From Ancistrus triradiatus (Eukaryota; Chordata; Actinopteri; Siluriformes; Loricariidae): a stretch of DNA of 64,000 nt. The DNA is taken from contig JAJAGP010001675.1 in assembly GCA_025084515.1 (NCBI GenBank), positions 105,673 through 169,672 of the forward strand, written 5' to 3'. This document shows positions 22,400 through 33,962 of the stretch, in pieces. Both the position numbers and the translations under genes were made by a program. Positions within the stretch are counted from its first letter, which is position 1. Every line of letters begins with the position of its first letter. Under the pieces are notes generated by a model. That model was given only the letters and a program-made list of their open reading frames with translations, was not told the DNA's origin and did no database searches.

Positions 22400-22625
22400 T
22401 GGCACATGTGGCCATTGTCGTTAATGGCTATGTCAATCTGCATATTAAACTGATCACCGGTCCCATTGTTATGCAATGGTGCTGGTACCAGTCGTTATGC
22501 AAAGGTGCTGTATATAAGATTGGGGAAGTTTTCCAACTGCTGAGACTGAAGAAGTCACTTAGATGAGTGACGAAACGTTTCTCCGACAAAATCTATGTCC
22601 AGATGAACAGATTTCAACCTCTGGG
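22400..22625. mobile_element. Fish retroelement 3' tail fragment
   Basis: The phrases 'gactgaagaagtcacttag', 'gatgagtgacgaaacgttt' and 'tttcaacctctggga' are the familiar end of a widespread fish repeat. It interrupts the upstream exons of the protease gene. Confidence 0.5.
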
Positions 22626-22629
22626 ATGT

Positions 22630-22990
22630 GCATAGCACCAGTCTAAGGATGAATGTATGGACTCCTTGTGCTAGGAGCACATTCTGGGATGTGCAAAAGG
22701 ACCTGAAAACAGCAGAGGCTTCTTCCAGCAGGCTGGCATTTTGCATTCGTGCAAACAGAAATGTGGAAAAGTCGTTCAGGCCTTTATCAGTAGTCTGTCT
22801 GCTTGGGACACAGCCTTGATTATATGAGCAGAGCAGATTTGCAACACTGTGAATCTCTTTACTTCCAACCAGGTCCTTGTCCCCTGACAAACAGCATAGC
22901 ACCAGTCTAAGGATGAATGTATGGACTCCTTGTGCTAGGAGCACATTCTGCATTAGAGCCCAGCTGTAGTCTGTTTCAATTTGCTGGAAT
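22630..22990 (-). pseudogene. Further upstream exon of the protease gene with internal duplication
   Basis: The minus-strand frame reads KLKFQQIETDYSWALMQ and then a cysteine-rich stretch without close relatives that I recognise. The 60-bp segment encoding QNVLLAQGVHTFILRLVLC is present twice (about 22895-22955 and about 22630-22690). The second copy follows 'RSFCTS' and runs straight into the fish repeat at 22625. This looks like a local duplication associated with the repeat insertion. Confidence 0.5.
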
Positions 22991-23130
22991 TTCAGCTTTG
23001 TGAATTTTTATAAGTCTTTGTAGACTGATTCCTTTGAAGGATGCAGCCACTGGATTGGGACACAGCTCCTGTAGTGTCGCCCCACCTTCACTCCCTCATC
23101 TCATCTGCCCTGCTCCCATGAAATGGAGGA

Positions 23131-23448
23131 ACTAGTGATGGGAATTTCGTTTTTTTCTTTTTTTTTTTTAGAGAGCCGGTTCTTTTGGCTCCCAAGTGGC
23201 TCTTTACATTGTTTGTAGCTTAATTTATTACCAAATTATGTGTAAAATGAATTACTAATGTAAAAACACATAATATCCAGTGTTTGTTATTATTAATATG
23301 GTTTTTATGTATATACTCACAATGGAACACAGTAAAATAAAATACAAAAACGAAGACCGATCTCAATTACAGGTCCAATCTGGTCTCAGGTCTCTGTTTG
23401 TGTATTATTTGTAAATTTGCAACTATATACAGGGAAACAAGACATCAT

Positions 23449-23492
<44 letters not shown>

Positions 23493-23745
23493 ATATATAT
23501 ATATATAATATATATATATCTATTAGATTCAAACTTATTGTCAACTTTCTTTCTCATTACACATGTACAAATACAAACGCAAAAGAATGTAGTTTAACAT
23601 CTAACAACGAAGTGCAATGACGCAGCAATGTGTCGGAATGTACAATAAATAAAAAAAAATATGTTAAACTGGCCTCACCAATCAAGAACCGGCTCGTGTC
23701 GTTCATCTCATACAGCCGGCTCTCGCGACTGGACACATCACTAAT
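23131..23745. mobile_element. hAT-like non-autonomous element nested in the previous one
   Basis: The ends are imperfect inverted repeats, 'tagtgatggg' and 'acacatcacta'. Just inside are inverted 'gagccggttcttttggctc'-type blocks (left 23172, right near 23685-23720), as in fish hAT families. The centre holds an AT microsatellite. I could not fix an 8-bp target duplication. Confidence 0.6.
23450..23520. repeat. TA microsatellite
   Basis: An uninterrupted (at)n tract with two short breaks. Confidence 0.95.
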
Positions 23746-24430
23746 TAGAAGACCAAATTGTGTCACCGACGAGGGAAATCTTAGGAAGAGCTGCTGGATG
23801 GCATAAAGAGGAAACCGGAGCTCAGTAACTTTAAGACGTTTTGGATTCACAGAGTGTCAGATGAGCATCAGGAAATGGGATTCTGTCGGAATGCTGAAAG
23901 TAGTTATAAACATGGGCTTCGGTCACGACTAATCTCTTCCACAAATTACAGCCGCGTACAAAGTGCAATATGAAGCGCTAAACTCTGAATCATTTTCAGC
24001 CTCCTGCCCCGAAACACACCGAGTTACAAACCTCCTAAAGCTGTGCTGAGCCTTATGGAGGACAACGTGAGAAGTGGAGCAGCAGCACTAAAGTTGTGCC
24101 CAGTGCTATAACCAAATGCATTTACCATCCAAAATGAAGTGAGGTGAGAGAGGGTCTCAGCACCGGCTGAAAGCGGGACTAATATTATGAAAGCAATGAC
24201 ACTGCAGGGGCTGAGAATGCAGTGTTTTGGTCACAGACTTTATTCGGCCATTGGTCAGTGCAATATTGAATTAAAAAATACATTTCTAGGGTGATGCTCA
24301 GAAAACTGTTTACAGTAAAAACCACATACAGGGATAATATGCCATTGACCACAAGTTAAAGTATTTAAAACAATTAGGCTCATAGCTGCCGCTTCTGAAA
24401 TGTAAAGTTAGTTTCATAAAGTATCAAATC

Positions 24431-24473
<43 letters not shown>
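24431..24473. repeat. GT microsatellite
   Basis: A pure (gt)n tract of about 21 units in the upstream region of class I gene A. Confidence 0.95.
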
Positions 24474-24474
<1 letters not shown>

Positions 24475-24805
24475 GACTTTGAGGTTGGTAGTGAATGAGC
24501 TACATATTGTATATTGCAATAGTATCGACATATGTTTATACAGGATTATACAGGACATCGCTTTGAGAAATGAGATGTCATCTATGTTTCCCAACATAAG
24601 TTCATAAGAAGTTAGAACTTCATTAGTTGTTTTCATCAACAGCTTTTGCTGCTAACACAATTAATAAGCTGTTCGTGAAATGTTCTGCGTTTCTAACATT
24701 ATCATTATTGTTCTAACATTTGTTTTTAAACTCTTTGTAAACAGCTGTAATGATTAATTCTGGGAATTTGTTTAATGTCTGTTCTTGGCTTCAGACCTTC
24801 AGGAG

Positions 24806-27800
24806 ATGGACGGCAGTACCGCTCTGTTTGTATTTATGTTTGGTTTCCTCCGGATCTCAGCTGGTGAGCTTCAGTGTTTTATGAACTTTTTACCAGTTAT
24901 AATCTGTTTAAATGTGGCCACAGTACCATCATCAACATCCTAAGATACGTGAGATCATGACATCAGCTACGCAAGGCATTGTGGGTTTTTAGGACTTCTG
25001 AGCTCCAGTAGATATTGTACGAGAGCCGACCGGTTCTATGAACAGCACCAAGGTTCTAGGAATCATAACCAGTTCAAGACCCAGGGTTCATTTGGTCATA
25101 AATGGCTAATAGGCAGCCTCGGGACCAATCAGAAGCAGCCTAACATCATCTCATGAATAAATCTTTAGTTGTGTTGTTGATCAGAAACACATGTAGTGCT
25201 TTTATCTCTGAATATCTGATACAGCTGATTAATATTTTCACCTGCAGTCAGATCTCCAGCTAATCTGTCTTTGTTACAGCAGCTCTTTGGGGTTTGAAAG
25301 AATTTTCCTGATAAACTGTTTAAAACTTGATTTCTTTTTACAGGAACTCATTCTCTACAGTTCCTCTACACTGCAGTCACAAAAGGAATAAATCTCCCAG
25401 AGTTCATTGCTGTTGGTCAGGTGGATGGAGAACAGGTTATGTACTATGACAGTAAGAACAGGACACTGATCAATAAGACGGAGTGGATAAAGAAAGACAG
25501 TGCAGTATTTCACTGGAACGACCAGAGAGCTCGTATGTGGGGTGATGAGGCCGACCTCAAACACCATTTAATAACAGCAATGAAGCTGTTTAATCACAGT
25601 ACAGGTAATGATAAACATTTAAATTTATAAATAATCAGGGTAGACTGCATGTTAAGTTTTGGTTTTAGGGCGGAGCTAAGCGTTATTTGGTCAGTGACTG
25701 TATGTGGGGGGTCTAAGCCAGTGGTAAATCCAGACTGCTCTTTAAATGGCCCATTTTGTTCAAGCTCAGGTGATTTTGCAGCAGTAATTACACCTATACA
25801 CACCTGAAGACATCACTGACACTTGGAGATACATCATTTATCAGTATTAATGACTTTTTGATGGAGATTAATCAATAGTTTGGTTAAAACAAACAACCAT
25901 CAAGGAGAAATGTGTTCATCTAAAACCAGACAGAGCAGAAACTATCAGCTGGTAGATTTATGATTCTGTATTTCCTGTGCTGTATCTGATTAGTGTGTTA
26001 CTGTGTTATTTATGTTTGTGTCTCTTTAGGAAATCACACAATGCAGAGGATGTACGGCTGTGAGCTGGATGATGATGGAACCACTAGAGGATACGAACAG
26101 TACGGTTATGATGGAGAAGATTTCCTCATTCTGGATCTGAAAACTCTGACCTGGACTGCATCTACAGATAAAGCTCTCATTACCAAACAGGAGTTTGAGA
26201 GAAATGGTTATACTGAGGTCCGTAAGAATTACCTGGAGAAGGAGTGTATCGATTGGTTAAAGAAGTGTGTGTCTTACAGCAGAGAGACTCTGGAGAGGAA
26301 AGGTAGAGTGTATGATCCTCTCTGTTACTGTAACTCCCACACACTGCATTCATCACTGAAAACCTGCTGCTCAGTTCCTCACTTATTCCTCATCAGGATG
26401 TGGAGGAGAAACATCCATCCACTGCTCCCTCACACACCTATTCCTGTCCTTCATCATCTACTAATAATGTTTCTCTCTCTGCAGTTCCTCCTGAGGCGCT
26501 GATGTTCCAGAAGTTCTCCTCTTCTCCAGAGCTGGTGTGTCATGCTACAGGTTTCTTTCCTAAAGGACTAAACATCACCTGGCAGAAGGACGGAGAGGAC
26601 CTGATTGAGGACGTGGAGCTCAGAGAGACGTTACCCAACCAGGATGGAAGCTTCCAGAAGAGAAGCATTCTGAAAGTCTCACCTGAGAATCTGCAGAAAC
26701 ACGAATACACCTGTGTGATTAAAAACAGCAGCCTGAAGGAGGACTTGGTGCTGAAAGCCAGAGAGAGACGAATCCTGAGAGGTGAGAGGAACACTTTCAT
26801 AAAATCAACTCCAGATTTATAGTTGTGGAAGAGAAATCCTGAGACTCTACTGATTAATGCTGATCCAGGTGGAGGATCAGGTGGAGGATCAGATGGAGTA
26901 GTGATTGGTATCATCGTTGGTGCAGTGCTTCTTGCTCTCGTTGGCATCGTTGCTGGAATTCTCGTCTGGAGGAAGAAGAAATCTGGTAAGGAAGGAAGGA
27001 GACAAATGTAAAGTTTAAAATCAGAATGTAGAGTTTAAATGAAATAGAGCTGAATGAATCACATCCACTGTACAGTAATATTCTATTTCCATCTCAATCC
27101 AAGTGAGATTTTCAGGCTTTTTAAACGGAATGGATTATTTATTGCAATCATGTAATGTTTAGTAACTTTACTGAGTTTGTTTTGCAGCCTCTCAGGAGAT
27201 TTCTCCTCCCTCCAGTGGACAGACTGAGATGAGACCAAGTGAGTAAGAAGTGTTGGAGCCTGTTTACATTTGATCTAATAAGATTTTAACCACATTTATT
27301 AACACCTGCATAATAATTATCCCCTCCAGAATTATTAGCACCCTGGTAAAGATGGGTTATAGGGAATGGAACTTTTGGTGACTTATCTTGATCACACTCA
27401 AAAAAAAAGAGAAAAATCCAACCTTTAATTTAAACAAAGAAAAACCTCATCCAGAAATCATTGTTTTTAACAAAACCACATGTTTGGTGGCTCAGTGGGT
27501 TCGATCCCAGATCTGGATCGGTGTGGATCCTTTCTGTGTGGAGTTTGCATGTTCTCCCTGTGTCTTTGTGGGTTTACTCCCGGTGCTCCGGGTTCCTCCC
27601 ACAGTTCAAAGTGTGTTTGTGTTAGGTTAACTGGAGCTTCTAAAGTGCTCTTATCCTGTGAGTGTGTGTATGAGTGTGTGTGCTGCTGTATGAAGGAGCT
27701 TGTGGAAAGGATTAAATGCAGAGGGGCTGATAATTGTGGAACACACTAAGATGAAGCTCTTTGGGGGTTAAAGTTTAGCTGCAGACGGCGGTTTAACTTG

Positions 27801-27983
27801 TTTACTGAAGATGCAGGAAGCCTAAGTGTAAACGGGGTCATAATGATGTGTCGTATAAATCTGTTACTTTACTGAATATCCAGCAGGAAAGATTCAGCTT
27901 AGTTCAACTCGGTCTGATCTTTTTTCTTTGCTCTTTTTGTGTCTCTAGTGTTGACAGGAGACAGGAGGAGACGTAACACATGA
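24806..27983 (+). CDS. MHC class I heavy chain gene A, seven exons, probably non-classical
   Basis: The exons are 24806-24863 (signal peptide), 25344-25604 (alpha1), 26030-26302 (alpha2), 26485-26781 (alpha3), 26869-26985 (connecting peptide and membrane segment), 27188-27238 and 27949-27983 (tail). All borders are GT-AG in phase 1, and the joined length is divisible by three (363 residues). Alpha2 has both disulphide cysteines (YGCELD and EKECIDW). Alpha3 is an Ig C1 domain (LVCHATGFFP to YTCVIK). The membrane segment is GIIVGAVLLALVGIVAGIL. By eye, the peptide-end anchors are mostly altered: Phe at 7, His at 59, Leu at 84, Glu at 146, Phe at 147, Cys at 171; Thr143 and Tyr159 are kept. Sequons occur at NRT, NKT and NHS. 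Class I proteins pair with beta2-microglobulin and display ligands at the cell surface. The anchor changes favour a non-classical role. Confidence 0.9.
27484..27745 (+). mobile_element. Fish SINE/LINE tail in the last intron of gene A
   Basis: It contains 'gtggctcagtgggttcg', 'gtgtggagtttgcatg' and 'ttctccctgtgtctttgtgg', then 'aaaggattaaatgcagag'. The same order occurs at 52848-53062, in the last intron of gene B. Confidence 0.7.
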
Positions 27984-28044
27984 AATGTCAGGCTGAAGAG
28001 GACGATGAGCTCAAACTAAGGAGGGAACAAGTCATTATTACAAG

Positions 28045-28142
28045 TAACAATTAAGTCTCCAGTCTTGACACTCGAGTCCCGAGTCAGTTCAAGCAAATCA
28101 AGTCAAGTCCCAAGCTCTAAACTTTAAGTCCGTTTCAAGTCA
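28045..28142. repeat. Degenerate 'caagtc' hexamer-rich repeat
   Basis: Close variants of 'aagtc' and 'cgagtc' recur every 5-8 bases. It lies just downstream of the gene A stop codon, in the presumed 3' UTR. Confidence 0.6.
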
Positions 28143-28399
28143 CCAAATGCCAGATGGGGTGTTTTAGTGTGTTTAGTGTTTTTAAATATGACTACAATAA
28201 GAAAATATTTCTGAAGAATATTTGGTCCGTTTTAGGTTGTTCTGTTGAAGTATTTCTTCTGCTTTTATAACTGTACTGGAAGCTCAAAATATGTTCCTGT
28301 AAAGCTAATGGACCAGACTGAGGCACAAGGTTTTTCAGTACAGAGAAATGTTATTATTTAACAGAATGTAGTTATATTTACAATGATTACATTCGGGGG

Positions 28400-28725
28400 A
28401 ACTCTCCGTTCCTCCCAGGAAAGGCTGGACGTGTCCCCCCCCCTAATGCTGCTCCTCTTATTTTTGGGAGTTGTTTATCATTACTGGATCATGTGCTGTT
28501 ACTCTGACTCCCAAATCTCCCAATGGTGGAAGGCAGGACCTTTCCAAAGAACCACTAAACTCAGGGTAGAGGATCACTGGAACTAAAACTGTTGCTTTTA
28601 ATGCTTTATATTACATGCATTATGTTTATATTCTCTGGACTGTTTATAGTTTTTATAGATTTATTTTATGGGTACATGCCAGAGTGTGTAGGATGTAACT
28701 TAATCAGCTTCAGCCTGATACACAC
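28400..28725. repeat. Flanking block X, copy downstream of gene A
   Basis: The block contains 'ggatcatgtgctgttactct' and 'gaggatcactggaactaaaac'. Clearly related copies occur at 56375-56590 and 59225-59480, each downstream of a class I unit or relic. No protein coding is evident. Confidence 0.7.
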
Positions 28726-29032
28726 TCCACATCTCATCACACATACACAGCACAGGGCTTTTGCTAGGAGATTCAGAACTCCGTTCATGTGTGCAGCCTG
28801 CAGAGCTTTAACCACGGCTCAGCAGCTCGCCGGTTTGTTTAGGAGACCCCTGCTAATGTATGTCACTGAGAACGAGGTGTTAGATTTCAGTTGTTTTGTG
28901 GTGCTACTTACTTTGGTCTGAATACTACTAAATAATACTAAATAGTCTCCCTAAATAGTGCAGCACTAAAGAAGGGGTAGGGATCCTAATGAGGGTGTAG
29001 GCACCTATTTCGGAAACACAGTCGTGTCTTAC

Positions 29033-29182
29033 ATTTACATTTATGTTTATGTCATTTAGCAGATGCCCTTTTCCAGAGCGACTTACCACTGATAAAGTCT
29101 TACATTTCAAACAATTGTGGGTTAAGGGTCTTACTCAGGTCCCCAGCAGTGGTAGCTAAGCAGTGGGATTTAAACCTTGGTG
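29033..29182 (-). mobile_element. tRNA-derived SINE (minus orientation)
   Basis: Same order of modules as at 15530-15722 ('catttagcagatgccc', 'ccagagcgacttac', 'taagggtcttactcagg', 'gggatttaaacc'). Confidence 0.65.
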
Positions 29183-32036
29183 TATGGAGGACAAAATCTC
29201 CAGCATAAACAGCATAAATACATCTACAAATAAATGGTTTAATATTTAAATACATAAATATATGTATACATTTTTTTTTCTTGAAAACAGGTATATTAAA
29301 ATAAATGTCTTGAATTTTTCTACTCTTCCATACATCAACATTTATTTGGTCTATTTCTGTATTTCTACATTCATGTAATTCTGTATTTACACTTATGTTT
29401 TTCCATTTCTACATTTATGTATTTCTATATCTCTACATTTATTTTTTATATTTCTACATTTCTGTATTTCTGTGTCTGTATGTTAATTGAGTGGGCGGTC
29501 CTAACCTCAGTCTGAAGCAGGATTGGTCACAGAGATGGGCGGGTTTTCAGCTACTGCCCTGCCCTACAGCGCCTGCTTTCTGTTACACTGGAGCCCTTAG
29601 CTATAGCTACTGATATTCATTACCTGTATGATATGTGTATTTTATTAAACACACTATTGCTAATGATCACTGGTGAATGATTATAGAACCACACGTCAGA
29701 TGACTATCTGCTGTTTCATCTGGGAAGATTACTGGTGGTTTAGTTGATATAGTCAGTCCAGCCATCCGGGCTTTATCAGTGCTCCTATAAGCGCACTAGT
29801 ACAGTATTTAGCTGATCACACAAATGGTAACGCTGCCTAAGCAAAGAGATCCAGAGACTTCCAGCTTTGGTGCAGATACACACTTTCATGTTAGCCCACG
29901 TCTGCATTTTAAAAATCCAGCATTTGATGATTTGTTTTTCATTATTGAATTAAGCTATGTAAATCCAGCATTTCCCTTTTAGTGCTCATGTGTGTAACCG
30001 CACTTTTTTCTTCAGAAATCATGTCATATCCTGCAGTTGCTGCTGTGTTTTCCGGGGTGTCCTTACGCGGTGTACGTGTAGTGTTTTAATTGTCTGTTCA
30101 TTAGTGTAAGATAACTTATTAAACATGTTGCACTGAAATATGTTCTCTGAGCTATAGAATGATTTGTTTCAGGGTTTACAGCGTTTCTGAGTAACTGCTA
30201 GCATTAATGCCTCATGTTTAGTTACCCGGTGTTAAATGTAAATACCTGCTGCTTCTGATATTTTGTTGTTCAGACAGTAAGTCATTCTGTTTATTTGTAT
30301 TTTGTTTATTGTTGATTGCTTTTGTGTATCCTGTGTGTAACACAGCCATCAATAAACTATATTGCAGGCCACAGGTAAGCAGTCTGTGCTTTTTACTGAG
30401 AAAGAGTGGAAGTGAAGGTTCAGCTGATAAAAATGTTTAGGAACCCCGGTCCTAATTCTGGATCTGTGATGATGCAGTGAAAGCTGTGCCAGGAGAACAT
30501 TATATCCTTTATTATTATAATTATTATTATTGATGATGATGTTAACAGGTTGAACACTAGGTAACGATGGTGAGCCGTCATCTGTGGAAAATTGAAGAGA
30601 CACTAAAAACTTGAACAACCTTGAAGCGCTGAGTTTGTTTGGATTTATTGAAAATCATCATCACCTTCGAGTAACGCACTAATAAATTTGTCATAGTGTA
30701 CTATCAACTATACCAGCTTCATGGGTGGTATGATGCCTTTAATTTCCAGTCAATGTTCAGATATTTTCATAATTTGTGTTTCATTCTGGACACAAATGGT
30801 GTAACTTGGTCACTCTATTATTATGACGCCTAACCTAGTATTAATTTCTTTTTGTAGTTCACACAAGGGAACGGTTGTTCTCTCTCAAGATTATTATCAT
30901 TTATTCATTATTATATCTTTCTTTTGTACTTAATAAAAGATTTTTAGTATACTAGAAATTACGAATTTGTACATTTTCTTTTCACTCTATTTTATATGAT
31001 TTCAGTCTAAAATAAGTTTACTTAATTTTCTCACATCAGCCAGTTCAATTTGCCTAAGTATTTAGTCACTCTACCTTAATACTCCCTCATATGGACCAAA
31101 CCTTGCACAATGCCAAATGCATAACGTCAGTCTGGATAGATCATGAACCAATGTCCCTCTAAAGGTTTGCTTGATCCCAATGTTTTTGAGCACTGCTCGA
31201 TAATAAGACCTTTTGTAACCATCAGCTCTCTCCAACTCTCCTTTGACCGCAATCCCAGGTCATGTCTGCTCTCAGCAATGTTCAGCATTTGCTGCACTTT
31301 ATGCCGTGGCCAGTACTACGGCTGTGCCTGCCTTAGGTTGTCCCCTTTTCATGGTGGGATCTTACCCGTCATTGATTAACCAGCCCTCTCACTGGCCATT
31401 CAGCAGATGCACTTATACAGGAGGGAAGACTCAGACATGGCATTATTACTGAGCAGATATTAGTACTGTAATTTTTCACTATTTGTGCACATACACAACC
31501 TGTGTCTTTAAACAAGTGCCATTGTTACAATCAACTAAAATATTCTAACGAAACATCAAGTCACGACCCAACAGACTTGCGCAGTAAATTTACAAAAAGC
31601 ACCAAATTTTTGCGTAAGGAAAATATCTTTTTAGCCGTCAAAAATGTGATAGCAGATATGGAGTCTTCAGGCAGAGATTAGAATTATCAATTTCACCTAC
31701 AAGCTAGCAACAGATCCAATATAAAATTAAAGGCTTGGCTCCAATGTCCACAGAAATTTTCATTCAGTTCTATTAAATAATTTTATAATCACTGGTAATG
31801 ATTAAGTCAGATTGGTTAAAATGATTTATAACCCTTAATGGTTTTTATGCTAAGGACTCAGGCTGTGGGCCTTTGTAGTGATACTTAATTGAGTTACACC
31901 CAGGGAATTCTCTCTGATAATAAAGTATAATTTATTTGTTTTATTTGTTATTATATAACATTCAATTACAAATGGTCCAAATTTTACCACGAGAACGGCC
32001 ATCAGCATTACATTATTGAACAAAAATTAAACAAGT
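29183..32036. other. Intergenic region between gene A and the palindrome-bounded element
   Basis: 29200-29480 is AT-rich with a loose 'tttctacatt(ta/tg)t' repetition. 30105-30660 is duplicated at 59905-60470 (for example 'gtaagataacttattaaaca'). 30660-32036 has no exon or repeat that I recognise, although 31140-31450 has weak open frames. Confidence 0.5.
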
Positions 32037-32044
32037 TAAAGAAT

Positions 32045-32170
32045 AAAGCAATAAGGCACGAGAGGGTGTGCATTATTGTGAATATATCACAGGAAAGAGG
32101 TGTTTGCCGTAACGCCTCTTTCCTGTGATATATTCACAATAATGCACCCCCTCGAGTGCCTTATTGCTTT
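32045..32170. repeat. 60-bp-arm palindrome, copy 1
   Basis: The left arm is 32045-32104 ('aaagcaataaggcacgagag' to 'gaaagaggtgtt') and the right arm is 32111-32170 ('aacgcctctttc' to 'cactcgag' region to 'gccttattgcttt'). They are inverted with a 6-base spacer, 'tgccgt'. The few arm mismatches (for example gagagggtgtg against gaggggggtg when inverted) are the same as in copy 2. The arms pair almost perfectly, so it could extrude as a cruciform. Confidence 0.9.
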
Positions 32171-32774
32171 TATACCACAGTTCCGTTATCGTTTATCATT
32201 TATTGTTAGATTTTAAGATAAAAAAGGACAGAAAAAACGATTTAAAAAAAACGTTTATCACCCTTCCGCGAGGTAAAATAGTTCCATTCTATCGTTACCT
32301 CGCGGCATTAAAGTCTAGGAACAGAATTACCCATAACTGTTTATTATTCAGTTAATAAACACAAATATATCGATTGGTAAGTTTTAATTTATTAAAGAGA
32401 AAGTTTATTTACATTCAGCAAATAAAATTGGTCGGGTTTTCAAGGCAGGCTGTTACTAAGATCCACTATTCTACCCCGACCCTGGGAAAAAAAAAAAAAA
32501 AGCAAATCGGAGGGAGATCCGGGTATAACCAAAGTCAGGATCCCGTTTGTATTAGTGATAATAAATTTTATGATGAAGCTCTTAATGTTAATCTGATCAG
32601 TCAGAAATGTTAAGGCAAGTTACAGAGCATCAGCAGCTTCTCTGGGTTAGAGCTGGACTTCCAGAATAACGTACCTTTCAGATCAAGAACGCCCGATTAG
32701 CCGTACTGGTGTTTAATGAAAGATGCGAGTTTTAAGTCCAGCAAACGACTTCTTTGTGAGGATGAAGCTGATTC

Positions 32775-33945
32775 TGTTAGGGCTCGGCGCCACCCCCGGA
32801 ACGGGTGGCCAGGAGGGGCGCGCCTCGTGACCCGGGACCAGCATCACGGCCCCGTCTCGCACACTGCGCCCGCGTGGGACGCGACCAGCTGTTATTAAGA
32901 ACACCTGAACCCATGCCTATATTAATCGGCCCTAAGCGGCACTCGCCGTCGCACCCTCACGGATCACCACGTTGTTCGCGACTCCAGTGACCGCTCTAAC
33001 ACACCGTGCACATCGGCACTGTTACGCTTTCCTTCCCGCATTTCCCCCGGGTTATCGCCACTGACCTGTTATCGCCGGTTGGACCGCGCTTCCTCCAGGG
33101 CCAGAAGGTAGCTCGCTCTTGGCAGAGAGCAAGTGGGGTAAAAGCCGCAAAGGCTTGAGGGTACGATCGGGTTTTAGTTGTTCAGCGAAGGCTAGGCTTC
33201 CGCGGTCCTCTCCGTGCTTCCGTTAGCCATAGCTCTTCCCGGTTCATGTATCGTTCCTCGCCCTTCTCCGCGGCGGTAACGTCCCGCTGATATTGTTGTG
33301 GGTTCCCCCGTTTCGCTATCCACTCCTGAAGGGAGTTTTCCGCGTCATCGGGACATTAAAGTTCCTTTCTCCGCTTCTGCCCTTTCAGTTATTTTGGCGA
33401 CGCGGCGCTCGCGAGTCCGCCATGCTCGCTCGCTGCCGGCGCATGCGCGTCAACTCTCCTCCCCCGCATCGCTCCGGCTTTCTCCTCCCTCCCTTCTCCT
33501 CGGCCTCGGCTGCCAGCTGTACATACACGCTAGCTCTGTGCCAAGGGAGCGCTCCTTTTCCCAGCGCTCCAGTCCTTTGAGCTGGAAATATTCAGCCTCA
33601 CAGGCCTTTTTTTTCCTGTGCTTCGTTTTCCTTATTTCTTTCCTCCTACCTATAAACTCTTTGAACTTTTTTTGATTCGCTGCGAGCGGCCCTTGCTTTT
33701 GACGTTTCTTAACCCGTCTGCCCCCTGGCGCCCGTTGTCTGGCCGGGTGGCAAACCGGTTAAATCCCCGTCCCGGACGCAAGAGCTCCGGTTATCGAACC
33801 CCTGCCTCAGCAAGCTGGCAGGTTCCCTCAGTTAGTTTTCCCAGACCTTTTCCTGAGTGGTATCTTTTGTTTAACTTCCCTGGGGAGTTTCCTGCACCTG
33901 TGTTCTCTCTCTCTGTTTTCCAGGGCCCGATACCGAACCCTGACA
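32775..33945 (+). repeat. 5' LTR of the Ty3/gypsy element
   Basis: About 1171 bp with TG...CA ends. Its 3' half matches the truncated 3' LTR with indels, which shows the two have diverged for some time. The LTR ends 'cgaaccctgaca', and the next bases ('gtagggtgcgacc') are presumably the altered primer-binding region. Confidence 0.8.
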
Positions 33946-33962
33946 GTAGGGTGCGACCAAAA

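Larger units (their letters stand above)
23005..24352 (+). mobile_element. Copy of a hAT-type element upstream of class I gene A, interrupted
   Basis: 23005-23130 and 23760-24352 are collinear with the interior of the hAT element at 43793-44790, with the same 'ggatgcagccactgg' and 'cacactgcaggggctgag'-type blocks. The terminal repeats are not visible in this copy. A second insertion (23131-23745) splits it. No transposase was seen. Confidence 0.65.

Noticed and set aside
31143..31452. Possible retroviral pol fragment
   Set aside because: The overlapping short frames show no catalytic motif that I could defend.
33293..33675. Open frames in the 5' LTR of the Ty3 element
   Set aside because: They lie wholly within the LTR, and the corresponding 3' LTR frames are disrupted; GC-rich LTR composition explains them.
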